Source: Phaseolus vulgaris
Taxonomy: Eukaryota; Streptophyta; Magnoliopsida; Fabales; Fabaceae
Reading direction: 5' to 3'
Assembly (NCBI RefSeq): GCF_000499845.2
Contig: NC_023749.2
Coordinates: forward strand, 15,648,698 to 15,712,697
Length of the DNA: 64,000 bases
Below are positions 11,624-24,840 of this stretch, one piece after another (position 1 is the first letter of the stretch; every line of letters starts with the position of its first letter). The notes below the pieces were generated by a model. That model searched no databases. It had not been told where the DNA came from and saw only the letters and a program-made list of their open reading frames with translations. The translations under genes were made by a program, and so were the position numbers.

Positions 11624-14600
11624 AAACTACAACCCTAAATAAATGACTTAATAGAGGTTTTAACTCTGGATAATGTAAAAATAAATTCTGTTAAAACCAT
11701 TTTCTTTGTGGTGAGATAATACTAATAATTTTATTAGTAAAAATAATAATATTAATGATAATAAAAATAATATTATAGTTATTAATGTTATTTTTATTAT
11801 TATAAATATTATTAACAATAATAATAAGAATAACATTATTATTAATAATTATAATATTATTATTATTATTATCTTTAATAATAATATTTTAACAAAGTTT
11901 ATTTAATGGTAGGTCTGAGGCGATTCTTCCCAATACCACGATTATCAACGAATTTTAACGTGTTGGTAATTTGTGGTTCATTTTTTATTAACCATAAATA
12001 ATGTAGTTAAATGCAAATTTTGTTTAGGGAATGTTGAAACTCAAATATATTCGAATTGGCATTTCTAACAGTGCTTAAGTTGCTAGTATCAATTTGACGG
12101 TCCTTCCTTTACTCTTAACAAGATCTCTCTTCCCTGCTTCTCATATTTTCACCACCACCTTCCACTTTTTTAAACCCTTTCTTCTTACCACATCATGTTC
12201 CGTGCTGTCGTTTCCAATTGTTTGGACAAATATAGAATAAAAAACACAAACCCCACAAATAATTATCACATTCTATTTTTTTCCATTGGGACGGATAAGA
12301 ATGACACGCAATATTTTCATTCACAAAAAAATATCAAACATATTGTCGTTATCTGCTCTCCTAATACAAAACATTAGGAAGATGTTGCAGAGGTTCATGA
12401 GTTTGGTCTTATCATAACTTGTACACAATAACTTTTCTGTGACAACTAAAGTATCCAACTTCAAAAATTATGTGCTTCATTTTTTATTGTTTCGGTTACA
12501 TATTCTTAATATTATTTTATTTACTTTTAGTTGCCATTTGTAAACTTTATTGTCCAACTAATAAACTGCTCTCTTTTTAAATCTAAATCTTAGAAATCAT
12601 ATTTTTCAATTCAGGAAATTATCTGCTGTGAAAAAGAGTAGGAAAAGTTGTACCTTTAAATTTGTGTACTCAGCATTAATAATTTTAAATTTTTTATTGG
12701 TATGTATTATTGATTGTGTTATCATTAGATATTTTTATGTATTATTTTATCACTTTTATAATTTATAATTCATATGATTTTAATATTTTTTTACAACATG
12801 TTTACTTATTTATTTGTATTAAATAATAAATTATTAATCTTTCAGTAAATCTGAATTTTATAAGATATTTAAATTCGGAATTAAAAAAATTACAAAGGTC
12901 TTATTCAATTTTTTTTAATAAATACACTCAAAAACGTGTAATTATGCGGGACAAGTTACACCAATTAAATCATAAAGTTTATAAGCGGCAACTCATTATG
13001 TGGTCGTTTTAGCAAGTCTAGGACAAATTAAAACAGATGGACTCATCCACATTACCACTACAATAAAATCAATTATATTTAAAGATATTTATTATAGATT
13101 TTAATTATAAAAAATTATATATTCAAAATCTTGATTTATTATGAATTTTTTAATTATTTTTAAATAAGTATTTATCCAAGCACAAACTAAAATGTTAACT
13201 AAATATATGTTTAGTTTCTTTATACATGTAAAAGGTTGTCAAATTTTATGGATGAAAATTTAGTAAAAATTCTTTTACATTAAAAGAAAAATCTTTGACA
13301 TTTAAATTAATAAAAATTGTAAATATCTGAATGAGTGAATAGTAAATGAAAATATTGAAATCATAAAAGTATTCTAGATTTTTACCTATAATATCTTAAT
13401 AATTAATACTTATTATTAAATATTAATCCGGTTCTAACGATTTGAGGTAGTTAATTTTCAGTATCTCCTGTATACAAGACTTTAATTCTCACTATCTATC
13501 GCGGTGGCGAGTTCAACAAATCTGATACTTATTGAAACTAAAACTAAGTAAGACACTAATATCACATGGACACTCATATGGATATGGATATTGAGATATG
13601 TATAATTTTTAAAATATACGATATGAGACATAAATTTATATATTACATAATTTTGAATTATATAAATTAATAATAAAGATTTATCTGCATAAGTATATTT
13701 TACATTTTGTTTAGAGCAGAAAGATTTTTTCATTACTGGTTCAAAAAGATATGTTCTTTATTTTTATAATCATAATAAAAATTTATACATTAAGTTTCAG
13801 TTTTTAAAAAATTAATACATTTATTCTTTTTAAAATTGTGTGAGAACTATGTTAGAATTGTCAGAAATCTAATAAATATTTCTTGAATTTGACACTTGAC
13901 TTATACGTATCATACAAGTGTCGGTGTCTGATACGTGTGTTCGACACGAACACGCTATTTAAGATAAGTGTCTGAGTCTCATAAATTAGTACATTAATCT
14001 TTAAATTTTTTTGAATATATGTATTTATAATCTATGATACAAATCTAAATTAACATTATTTTTATTAAATATTAAGTCCATAGTTGACTAGCGTAAAAAT
14101 GGATTCAAATTTCTTAAATAATTTCAAACTCCATTTTTTAGAAAAAAAAAAAAGACAAGGTTAAGAGCAACACCGATCAAATTTTTCAACAAAAAATAGT
14201 TATTGACAAAGCTAAAAAAATACCAGGGGTCTGGACAAAAATTAAGAACTAAAAATTATATTTTAACAGAAAAGCATTTCAAGAATTAAAAATACATTTT
14301 ATACTTAAAATAAATAACCAACAACCAAGTTAATTGCATTTTATGAAATTAATATATAATATAATTAATAATTAACTTTATACAAATGCCTACATTTGGC
14401 CATATGCTTTCCTCTAAGGTCAATATTGACAACTTTATTAAAGGGATTTAGCATAAGTTCCATACTTTGATTCATTTAGTTATTTAATATGGATATTGTA
14501 AAATATTATATATTTATATGGATAAAATAAATGAGCATATATCTTTACACTTGCTCCCACCAAGCTAAGTAAAATTAGAAAAAGGTGATTCTTATTACTT

Positions 14601-14625
14601 TATAGAATATGTATAGTTTACAGCA

Positions 14626-14711
14626 ATATGGTTGTTACTTGTCTTTGCTTTGGAAAGATGAAAGGTTTCACTGTTACTTTTCTTCAGGGAACATGTTAGT
14701 TCGAACAAAAA

Positions 14712-14761
<50 letters not shown>

Positions 14762-14772
14762 TTGTTACTTGT
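14626..14772 (+). mobile_element. Short A-tailed retroposed insertion with 17-bp target duplication
   Basis: ATATGGTTGTTACTTGT occurs at 14626-14642 and again at 14756-14772. Between them is about 64 bp of non-repetitive sequence, then an A tract of about 14 and a long (TA)n tract directly before the second copy. Insert, A tail and long direct duplication are the marks of LINE-type target-primed insertion. The source of the body is not recognised. The TA tract probably grew from the tail. Confidence 0.5.
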
Positions 14773-17507
14773 GCCATTTGTTGTGAAGTTCAAAATTGAA
14801 AGAGTTAATGATTCATTGGTTAACATTTTGATATGAGATAGGATGAAATGGTGTTATAAAATAAGACACTACTACTTAAATATAAATATTGAACTGATGT
14901 GTGTATAAAAGACAAATATTAAATTAATGATGAGAAGACACGAGTAATGAGCCATTACCCATCACTAGGTATTTGTCATACATCACAATGTTTTTGTTTC
15001 TCCCTTTTATTCAATCTCTACCACATTTCAAAACTTATCCAATGAATTTGTTAGTGTTTTGTTTGGGAAATTGAAATCAAGATTTTATTTAGTATTATTT
15101 AATAATAATACATAGAATCTGTTGATTTTTCTTATTTAGAAAAATCTTAAGAATAATATTTTTATATGAAGTTTCATTTTTTAAACAAATGTAGACATAA
15201 AACTTATGCAATGTATAAATCAAATTTTAATAAGAAACGGGAAGGAAATAAAATGTTACGAAAATATTATATTTTGATGAAGTAAATCTATTTAAAGTCC
15301 GATTTTATTGAACGCTTAAAATATTATACAGATTTATAAGGTTTTGAAAATATTAATTTTCTTTCTAAAACTTTCTCATTCTTTGAAACCTATTCTTTAA
15401 TATGTTATTTCTAATCCAGGTTGTCCATGAGTCTTTTGGAATATTATGGACTCACCTCAAATTTCTTAATTTTTTCTCACTAGATTTTTCTCTAAAAAAA
15501 AATACTATCTATACATATTAAGATACTTACAATATTCTTTACATTTTCTTTTCTCTAAAGAAGGTAAATTATGATAATCATTTAACTTAATTTACTTTTT
15601 TTTTAAATATAATTTTTTTATTTTTTTTAAAGGGATATATTGTAAAAAATTTACCACCAATAAATTATCAGAGTCACATTAGTTCTACAAGAGATTCTCA
15701 TTTTTTAACTTTTTAAAGGGGATACAATATGTTTATAATAAATCTTTCTGTGTTATTCAACTTTCTCTTCTTTCTTCTTTATTCAATGTGAGAATTTTCA
15801 TTACTTAAATTATTAAAAAAAATACTACTAATTACGTCAATTAATTTTTCTTTATCAAATTTCGTATTAATACAATTTTTAGAATAACCATTATTTTCTT
15901 GTTACATATTTTACCTCATATCTTATTCACTATTTATCTCATCACTATGTTATTTGAGTTCAAAATTTTGTCTAAATTTTTTTCATAAAATCTATGTTTC
16001 AGTTCATATTTCTATATTATTATTCTTTTGTGAGAAACTAAAACAGTAATTATTAATAATAATTATTATTGATTGAATAATTAATTGTTTTCTTTTTTTT
16101 TTATTTTTAATTTTCGGACTTTATTCTCGGTTGAGTGTAACTTTAAATTTTTTTTTCAACATTTAAGTGAATATTTTGTATTTAACTACTATCAATACTA
16201 TAATAATATATATATATATCTTAGTTATTACACTTATTTATAATATTTAATGAATCATTCAAATATTAAACCTATATAATATATAAGATATGTCACAATT
16301 AAAATTTATATTATCTAATTTTTATATGTTAATATGCGTGACCATATCATTTGGTCGGTACTAAATATAAATATGCGACGTAATCATTCAACTCTAATAA
16401 TACATTTATAAATTAACATATATGGATATTTATTTTATAAAAACTTGTATGTTAAATATTATTATGTAATTTTTTATATGGATATTTGTTCATAAAATAT
16501 ATTTTTTGAAATTATTTTCACAATTTCAATTTGAAATACCAAATTAAGATTTCTATATATATATATATATGTTGCGTCAACACACAGCTGTGCTACATAA
16601 GTACAACATTAAAATGTTTTCTTAAAAATATTGTCAGGAATTAATAAAATACTATCAGCAATTAAGGAAGGCGACACTTTTGTCTATATAGGAAGTGAAA
16701 CCAATTGTCAATATTTTTAACAACTTTTTTTTATTGAAAAAATATCTTTCCTCCAATAATGATAAGTGTACACAAAATAAATTTTATAAAATAATGGACA
16801 TGTAGAACTGAACTGAATATAACTAGTTATATATAGTGCATATATTATTATAAATGTTAATCACTTGAAAACACATTACTATAACACTAGTTGAGTGAGA
16901 TTACATAAAGATTTCTTTAATAAATTATATAATTATAACTAGTTTAGTAATATTATAATTATATAAAAAAAATTCATTAAAAAAATACAAAATAATAAAA
17001 TATTTATAAAAAATAATTATAAAATATTTTAACTTTATTAATTATTATAATTATAATTATATAGTAAAAACACTTATAATTTCATGGATAGTCTTTTTAA
17101 ATTATAAAAACTAGAATGCTGATTAATGAATGCGAAATGTAGACTAATATATACATAATAAAACAGTTGGAAAATTTAATTTCATTATTAAGTGTAATAC
17201 ATGTACTATTCATTCGTCATTAATATATTGTTTTATGACATGAACATATGAAAAGATTGTATTATATTATTGAGAGAAAATTTTGTCAAAAATAACTGTA
17301 ATTTAAGTATTATAACTATAGTGCTATAAATAAAATTACTTGATAGTAGTTAAAAAAAAGTCATGTAAAGAAAATAATCTATTTATTTTTATTTTAAATT
17401 ATAATATGTATATAATGATTAAAAGTTGTTAGGAAAAGACGTTAGTTGGAGCCACATCAGCAAGGTTATCCATTCCCATTAAAAATTATCATTCGAAGTG
17501 GCACGTG

Positions 17508-17760
17508 ACATAAGATTATCTATAATTTTTAATTGGTATATTTTAATTTTTTAAACTTATTAATTAAAATTTAATTCTAAATGCATGCACACTTAAGAAT
17601 TTGTCCGAAGAACAACATTTGAATGATTTCACATTACATAAGATTATCTATAAAAAAAATTTAATTGGTATATTTTAATTTTTTAAAAACTTATTAATCA
17701 AAATTTAGTTCTAAATGCATGCACACTTGAGAGAGGAACAACATTTTAATGATTTCTACT
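17508..17760. repeat. 128-bp imperfect tandem duplication
   Basis: The block starting ACATAAGATTATCTATAA at 17508 recurs at 17636 with small indels. Both contain AATTGGTATATTTTAA and AAATGCATGCACACTT in the same order. Confidence 0.8.
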
Positions 17761-18917
17761 TGATTACTTGTTTACTTTTTTTTTATAATGAAATAAAGAT
17801 ATGCTACTTTAGTAGATACATTGGGAACGTCATGAATAATTGCCCCCACCCAAATATTATTATGGTATATACTATTTTATTTTCTATTATTACAGATTTT
17901 TTGAACTTATTAGATGTTATATTAATTTAGTTTCTGGTCATATATGATTATGGTTGGTTAAAAAAAAGTACTAATAAAAATTAAATACAGATTCAAGAAT
18001 GTAAAATGCAGATTATGGTTGGTTGTTTCAATTTAAGTAGAATTTGATGTTTCAAGAATAAAATTGTTTATATTTCAATTGTAATTTCAATAAGAGTATT
18101 TCTAGAACACTAAAATAAATATAAAAAGACAAAGAATTAAGTAGGAAAAAAATAAATAAAAGGAATTCTTTTTTAATTTTTTTTAACATAATTGTTTTCT
18201 GATTTTAACCTTATTTTATATATCTTATTTATTAGTTTAATTGAGTATTTTGTCATTTTATATAAATTATTTAAAAATAAAATTATTTTTAAATTTTTTA
18301 AATTAATAGTTTTTACATGCAAACTAACTAAACACTATTCTCTCAATTCTTTATTACAAGGCAACAAAAGAAAGAGAACATATGCTCATCCTCACTCAGT
18401 CTTTACCAAATTCAGGTATCAAATAAAATAACTTTCATTTCCAATTATTCTATCTCTGCACTCCATTTCAAATAACATTATTCTTTGATAAAACCATCAT
18501 TTTTTCTATCACCATCAAGTGAATCCTAACCTTAACGTGAGCATCATCACACTCTTCAATCCTAATACCACCAATAGAAGATAAGAAAAAGTTTTAAAAA
18601 AAAAACAAAACTCAAACCATAGAAAAGAAAAAAGTTTGATTAATCAATTAATTATTTTTTTACATCATATTATTATTTTTTTCAATTTTTGATTCATTCA
18701 AAATGATAAATTTCTATCATTATGAAAAGTTAAAAAAAATAAAAAAATAATACACAAACACTATATCCTATCGCATTGATAATGATTTTACATGATAAAA
18801 AAAACTCCTCATATTTATATTTTATCATTATTTTCTTATCATAAGGTTTATTATATTTATTTATTTTATTCCGCGTATATCATACCGTAGTCACCATTAA
18901 AGATATAATTATTCTAT

Positions 18918-18925
18918 TATAAAAT
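18918..18925 (+). promoter_or_regulatory. Putative TATA box of the RMA-type gene
   Basis: TATAAAAT lies about 30 bp before a C/T-rich tract (from about 18940) typical of plant 5'UTRs, and about 165 bp before a perfect splice donor. The start site around 18950 is inferred. Confidence 0.4.
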
Positions 18926-18949
18926 CCTATTATGGGCGAATCCTTCTTT

Positions 18950-21370
18950 CCATCTTACCTCAACTTCATCATCATTGTTCTTCCTCCTTCCTTCTGCTCT
19001 CTGTCCTTCAACCCACCCACCTTCCAACACCTTGCAATTTTAATTGTTCTCTGCAAGCACAAACTTCCCTTCTCTACTTATCTGTAAGTATTCGAATTCC
19101 TCTCTTTCTCTCATTTTTTCTTTCTGCATACTATATGAAAACATGGGTCATGCACTTTCGTTTTTATCTTCCTTTACTCACCTTATTTATATGTTCGTAG
19201 CCTCTTGTGTTCATCTGGGTGTTGAAATTTTCTATCAAAAATCTTTTTTTCTTATTTTATTTTTTAATTTTGTTATTGTGTGGGAACTGTTTGGTCTTCA
19301 ATGGATGCGCTTTAACTTTACCCAAGGAAACTTATGAAGTAACTGCTGTCAATACTCTGCGTTAATGATTGAGATCCTGATTTCTATGTTTCTTATAGAT
19401 GGAAACAGACACCACTGTTTCTTGCTTTTTTATGTTCAACACGCGCCACTGTACTCTACTGTTCATTGATGGCTGAATTTGTTTTCTCTCAGGACAGATC
19501 TAGAGAGAAATTTGTTTATGGTGTGTTTGATTTCTATTTTTTGAAAACTGATTTTTGTTCTTAAACAAAATTGATGTAGTATGAACTTGTTTCAGAAAAT
19601 AGTTTTTAAAACCAGAAAGTGGAAAGGAAATCGATAGGAATTTTCTTGTTCCTGCAAGAAGTAATTTGGTGATGGATGGTGGATATCTGAAGCTTTTTTT
19701 TTCCTTCAGAGTACATGATGTGCATGATGCAGGACATCTATGACAATTTGGACATTAGTTTCTCTGTCTTTTCAACCTTTCTTTAGCTCTGAGAGATATT
19801 TTGCTATTAATTTGCTTGTTTCAATTGGAAGAACCTTTTCCTTGAGCCCAATAATAATTATCTCTCGTATAATGTAATTAGTATAATAAGTAAATTGCAT
19901 TGACTATAAGCGAAAGTTAGGTCAATTGGAAGAGAACTAGTCTCTGATTATGCAATGAATTAAGGATTGAGTTTCAGTTCATAAAGATATTTATATAATA
20001 TATTTAGTGTCTAACAGGATATGAACATATCCTCTTGGAAAGAGAATAATATCTGTGGGGGAAAAAGTAAATTTCATTCACTAGATTCTGGCTAGCTTAT
20101 TTCTTGAAATTAGTTTGTTTAATTAAGTAGTTTGATGAGTTCTTCCTGCAATTGTTTTAATCTGTAAAATATAGAAAAAATATGTTTCATGTTTGTAGGT
20201 CTAATTGTCATTTTCCTTGCAATTATTGACCACAGGTGATTGTAGACTTGTAAATCTTTATTACCATTACATTTTTTTTTCCAGGAAGAGATTAAGTGGG
20301 GTTATTTTTAACGGATTTGGATAATGTGATATGGTTTGATGGAGAGAGAAATGCAAATTTTGACAAATATAATTATGGGTGCAGTATAACCAATCATGAT
20401 GAGTTCTTATTTGTTACAAATAGAATAAAAGTTGTGTGCTTCTTTCTCCGACATAACCATGCTATGTTATTTAATCTCACAAGAAAATCCAAATCCATTT
20501 TCATCAACTTTGAAGAAATAAAATAGAATAATTATAGTCGCATACCACAGACTTTGTATTCAAAGTAGGGCCTGTGATGATAAAGTATTCTCCATTTTTC
20601 CTATTATATATATTTTTTCCATGATAAAGTCTACTTAAATGTGGCCGGAATAGTTGGTTCTTCCAAAATTTGGCATTTGAGACAGTTAAAATATTTTTAT
20701 ATAAATTTTACTTTTCAGAAAATTATTCTTTAAACATAAACTTTTGGTAGCTAGGAGTGGTTGTCATCCATAACTTGAACTATCAACTGTAGCCAAAGTG
20801 GACCACATCCTCACCAACCAAGTAATGCCCTGATGAAAATAATCGTCACCCCTTATAAAAGGTAGATTCCAAATTTCTGTGAATGGTGTTGCTGCTCTAG
20901 TATTATCCTGTAAACCTTTTGATTTGACCTCAAGACTTTTTTTTTTACATATACCAGTTATTTTTTCCAACTTAAAACTAAAATTGCTAACCAAGTGACC
21001 ATAATTCTCCTAATCTATAGATGATGAACACACTGCATTTCATTTAGTTGGTTGATATATATCTCACTTAATTTTTGTCTTTTTTATTTACATATTCCAC
21101 ATTCATTGATTTTTAGAAACAGTTAGTATATGTTAGATATGGGGAAATTTGGAAATAATTGAACATTGTACTATTAAAGGTTGACATTTCTTATTTCAAC
21201 CTTTAATTTTGAGTGCTTTTTAAAATTTAAACCGTCTGATCATAACAAAACTTCATCTGTGAAAACTATGGACCAATATCTAATAACATGAGGCACTCAA
21301 CTCATACATGATGTGGTTGTGCATTTCAGGTTCAGGTACCTGTAAGAGTAAATATTGTAAAAGGGGAAAA
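18950..21370 (+). other. 5'UTR exon and leader intron of the RMA-type gene
   Basis: A pyrimidine-rich non-coding exon (about 18950-19083) ends at TCT|GTAAGT, a strong donor. A matching acceptor (GCATTTCAG) ends at 21329, 41 bp before the start codon. This gives a leader intron of about 2246 bp (19084-21329). An intermediate exon cannot be excluded: another good acceptor, TTTCCAG, lies near 20285. An in-frame ATG at 21308 lies upstream of the acceptor, inside the intron, so 21371 is preferred as start. Exon ends are predictions. Confidence 0.5.
19907..20065 (+). mobile_element. SINE-like insertion in the leader intron
   Basis: The flanks AGTAAATTGCATTGACTA (19889-19906) and AGTAAATTTCATTCACTA (20066-20083) match at 16 of 18 positions. 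The 159 bp between them start with a tRNA-like head: TTAGGTCAATTGG resembles an A box, and GATTGAGTTTCAGTTC about 50 bp later resembles a B box. They end in a short A run next to the right flank. This is the architecture of a plant tRNA-derived SINE. It is old, judging by the diverged duplication. Confidence 0.55.
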
Positions 21371-22096
21371 ATGGCCTTAGATAACTTGGAGGAGACTGTG
21401 CCCCAAAACGAAAAGTGGAAATCATCCAATGAAGTCATTGCAGATTCTGATATAAACGCCTCTAGTGGCTTTGACTGCAACATCTGCCTTGAGTGTGTGC
21501 AAGATCCAGTGGTCACACTTTGTGGTCATCTTTATTGCTGGCCCTGCATATACAAATGGCTTCATTATTTTCAACGTACCTCTATAGACAGTGAAGAGCA
21601 ACAGAATCCACAATGTCCAGTATGCAAAGCAGAAGTTTCTCAATCCTCCCTTGTTCCATTATATGGTCGTGGCCTAACAACCAGACCTTCTAAGGGGAAG
21701 GCACATCAAGTTGGGACTGTCATACCACAGAGACCTTATGGTCCGAGATCATTGAATACTAGCAGTGTTTCCCAACCTATTTCTCAAAGTTATCATCATC
21801 CCTATAGTAATCCTTATTATACTCAGCAATTTAACTCAGTTCCAAGCGGTTATACCTCACCAATGCTTAGAACAAGTGGTTCACTAGACAACTCATTTGG
21901 AATCTTTGGGGAAATGATATATGCAAGGGTGTTTGGTAACCAGGTGACAAACATGCATCCATATGCTAATTCGTACAATCTTTCAGGGATCAGTAACCCA
22001 AGGATGAGAAGACATTTAATGCACGTTGATAAATCACTCAGCAGAATAAGTTGTTTCCTCCTATGCTGCCTAGTTTTGTGTCTCCTCTTATTCTGA
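21371..22096 (+). CDS. RMA-type RING-HC E3 ubiquitin ligase, tail-anchored
   Basis: A 241-residue protein in one coding exon. Residues 36-85 form a C3HC4 RING finger: C36, C39, C51, H53, C56, C59, C82 and C85, with CNICLECVQDPVVTLCGHLYC-type spacing and the W of WPC expected for E2 contact. A Ser/Tyr/Pro-rich linker follows, and residues 226-241 are a Cys/Leu-rich hydrophobic tail ending at the stop. RING near the N-terminus plus a C-terminal anchor is the layout of plant RMA1/2/3 and animal RNF5/RNF185. These sit on the ER membrane and ubiquitinate substrates such as misfolded or trafficked membrane proteins. The ATG at 21371 is in good context (AAAAATGGCC) and matches the family N-terminus. 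All zinc ligands are intact and the frame is clean. Membership is confident; the exact paralogue is not. Confidence 0.9.
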   Translation: MALDNLEETVPQNEKWKSSNEVIADSDINASSGFDCNICLECVQDPVVTLCGHLYCWPCIYKWLHYFQRTSIDSEEQQNPQCPVCKAEVSQSSLVPLYGRGLTTRPSKGKAHQVGTVIPQRPYGPRSLNTSSVSQPISQSYHHPYSNPYYTQQFNSVPSGYTSPMLRTSGSLDNSFGIFGEMIYARVFGNQVTNMHPYANSYNLSGISNPRMRRHLMHVDKSLSRISCFLLCCLVLCLLLF

Positions 22097-22500
22097 CTGA
22101 CACTTCATTTATATCTTTAGTTATAGCACATCCTTGCATTGAATACAATAGCCCATTGGTCCATATGTATTCTATGTTAGAGAAGTTTCAAATTAATGCT
22201 GAGTTATGTGTAATTACTTACTACCATTCTCTCTAGGAGTTATATATGAAATGAATAATGATATTCTTACATGATTTATCTTTACCTTCTTGTACAACAT
22301 TTTGTATTGTTTGTGCATATCTCTTCATCACATTGTTGACTTCTATCTTTTGTTATCCCATTTTGTTCCTAACTGTAACATTTTTCATAAGAGTTTTGCG
22401 GCAGTAGAATTATACACTAGAGAAACAAAGGATTATAATTTGATGATATTTTACATTGACTACACCAGCTCAATCCACTGAGTTGCAAATAGAAAATAAA
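22097..22500 (+). other. Probable 3'UTR of the RMA-type gene
   Basis: Non-coding AT-rich sequence after the stop. AAAATAAATTG near 22492 is a plausible plant near-upstream polyadenylation element. The true cleavage site cannot be read from sequence alone. Confidence 0.35.
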
Positions 22501-24806
22501 TTGAATACACCCTGCAGCTTGGAATCATACCTTGGCGAGTAAGTATATTACTTTGAAACTGTAAAATTTGTCTAACATAAGCCTTGGACCCTACACAATT
22601 TATTACTAGATTTGCATCTTTGAGAAAACCCGAATTGAACTACTTTATATAAATGATTTGGTTAAATTGGTTCAGTTTTCCCCCTTAAAACAGATCATTT
22701 TTATTATTTGACATGATTCAGTTCAATTGATTAATCATTTAATATTCGTATATTTTTTTTAAATCAAACCTTTTTTACACACCTCTAATCCAATTTATCT
22801 TAATTTATTTAAAAACATCCTCATAAACAAGTCATTATCAGTTGTGTAATTTCACCTTTATGACATTTACAGTTACTTTGTAAAATTTCTCACTAATTTG
22901 CAGTATTGTGAGTAGTGCATTTGTAAGAATCTCAACCCTTTACCACTGACCTGTCATGCCCAAAGAGAGAACCACTTTGAGAGTATTTCCAAGTTTGGTT
23001 GAAATCAAAGTCATAGATCTCTAACAAGTTCACTTGGTATTCTAGTTTTAGCCTTTAGACTTGTTAAAACCAACTAATAATACTTTTACACAAAGGAAGG
23101 CGAAATAGGAGGAATGACTTATTGGTAGAGGCAGGCATTGGATGCATATAGCCTTGAAAGTCATACCGTATCCATTGCTTTGGATGAAGCTAGTTGCTGT
23201 GGTCCATGCAATAAAATATCAACTACAAGTTGTTCTAATCTTCGAAGTTTGGCTTCCCTAAATAGATGAGTGACTATAAAAGGCGTAGGAGTCTAGAACA
23301 TTGAATATACGTATTCTATGTGTTTCAAGCTTAGCATATACAAAAACCTTTATGAGAAATGGTAACTGAATGATGCCAATGCATGGAGCTGGTTCTGTAC
23401 TTCAGTTGTAAAATGGTAAATGGTGGGAAAATGTTGAACGTATGTTGTCACATCTTAAAAGAGACTTGTGTGTATGGAACACAATTTCTTTACGTTATTC
23501 TTGTTCAATTTCATGACCTTAAACTGAAAATGACTAGTAAGGGGGGGCACTGCATCTAGTGTTCACAAAAGATCGGTTTAGTGATAATGAAAGTGACTTG
23601 TGGTCCCAGTTGTTGTTTGAAGCGAAATTGCCACTCCGTCCCTGTTCTTCTCCTTCATCATTTTGAAGGCTGAATCCAAATTAGATTGCACTGTCATGCC
23701 ATGCCAATAACGATTTTCCACGTGAAACACTGATTTGAAGAGGTGTGGCAGAGGTAGCAATTCACCATTATATTCACCACAAGGAAATGGTAAATGAAAT
23801 GGGAGTTGTCATGCTCTCAAATGCTGTCATACACAGATAGAGCATATCAAGTAAAACAGTTCTTAGGTTTAAGAAATATGAAGTTATCAATTAGTATTGG
23901 TACGAACAAGAGATTAGAAACGTAGTTCATGAAAAAGGATTAAAGACGATCAAAACTATTTTTCAATTATTGATCAGTAAATGATTAATTTTTGTCTAGG
24001 AAGTATTTTTAGTTGGATCTCTTTTTGTCGATTAGGATTTTTCCTTCGAAGGACTTTAACATGAGATGTTTAAAGAATAATCCATTACCACACTTAGAAT
24101 TTACATTCGTGAGATTCCCTCTTTCAGTTAAATCAGAATTAATTATGTTTATTATCAATACTACCGAAAATACACACCAAAACCAAATTTTCATATTTTT
24201 TTTATGAATTGATTAAGTTTAAATTTGACTATTTTAGTTAAGTTGAACATTTTCATTTTATTAAATATTTTAAAAAATTATATTTTTCAATTAAATCTCA
24301 ATTGTTTAATTTTAGTATCAATTGAGTTGGTTACCTTGCATTGTCATTGTTAATATGTCTCCACATGTAAATCAAAGAACTTCTTGATTAAGTTTTAAAC
24401 TACTTTATAAATTAGATTATTTTTAATTAAGTTCCTGTTAAAAGAATTTGTTACCATAAGTGTCCAAATCATATTTTTCAATGAGTTGCTACAATCAATT
24501 AACATGTCTAAAGGACAACACCACAAACTAGATAATAAAAAAATAAAAAACCAAGAACCTTAGTTATCTTTATCAAATGATGTTGTTTTGTGACATCATA
24601 TTATTAGTATGGTTGGATTAATTTTTTTTAGTATTTAAAAAAGTGAAACAATGTTATTTTTATAAATTTAATTAGAGTTTTAAATTTTTGTTTTCATTGT
24701 TGTTCAAGTTTATGATGTCGTGCCTCAAAATATTATGTCATTTTAATTGATAACAAAATCAAATAGTAATAATTTAATTAAAAAAATTAAAATTAAAATA
24801 CTGAAT

Positions 24807-24840
<34 letters not shown>

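Larger units (their letters stand above)
11624..18900. other. AT-rich intergenic DNA, no gene seen
   Basis: About 7.3 kb of very A+T-rich sequence. Reading frames are short, low-complexity and lack recognisable motifs. It holds TA microsatellites (about 14719-14758, 16207-16218, 16555-16570), a 128 bp tandem duplication (17508-17760) and an A-tailed insertion (14643-14755). A stretch near 13900-13960 rich in GTGTC/GACAC repeats may be a decayed transposon end. Confidence 0.7.

Noticed and set aside
14595..14836. Frames full of IYIYIY
   Set aside because: Translations of the TA microsatellite, not proteins.
19044..19337. Plus-strand 97-codon frame at the start of the RMA leader
   Set aside because: Spans the predicted splice donor at 19084, low-complexity and hydrophobic; taken as chance within 5'UTR and intron.
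21308..21370. Upstream in-frame ATG extending the RMA protein by 21 residues
   Set aside because: Lies before the splice acceptor at 21329 and the extension is not like the family N-terminus.
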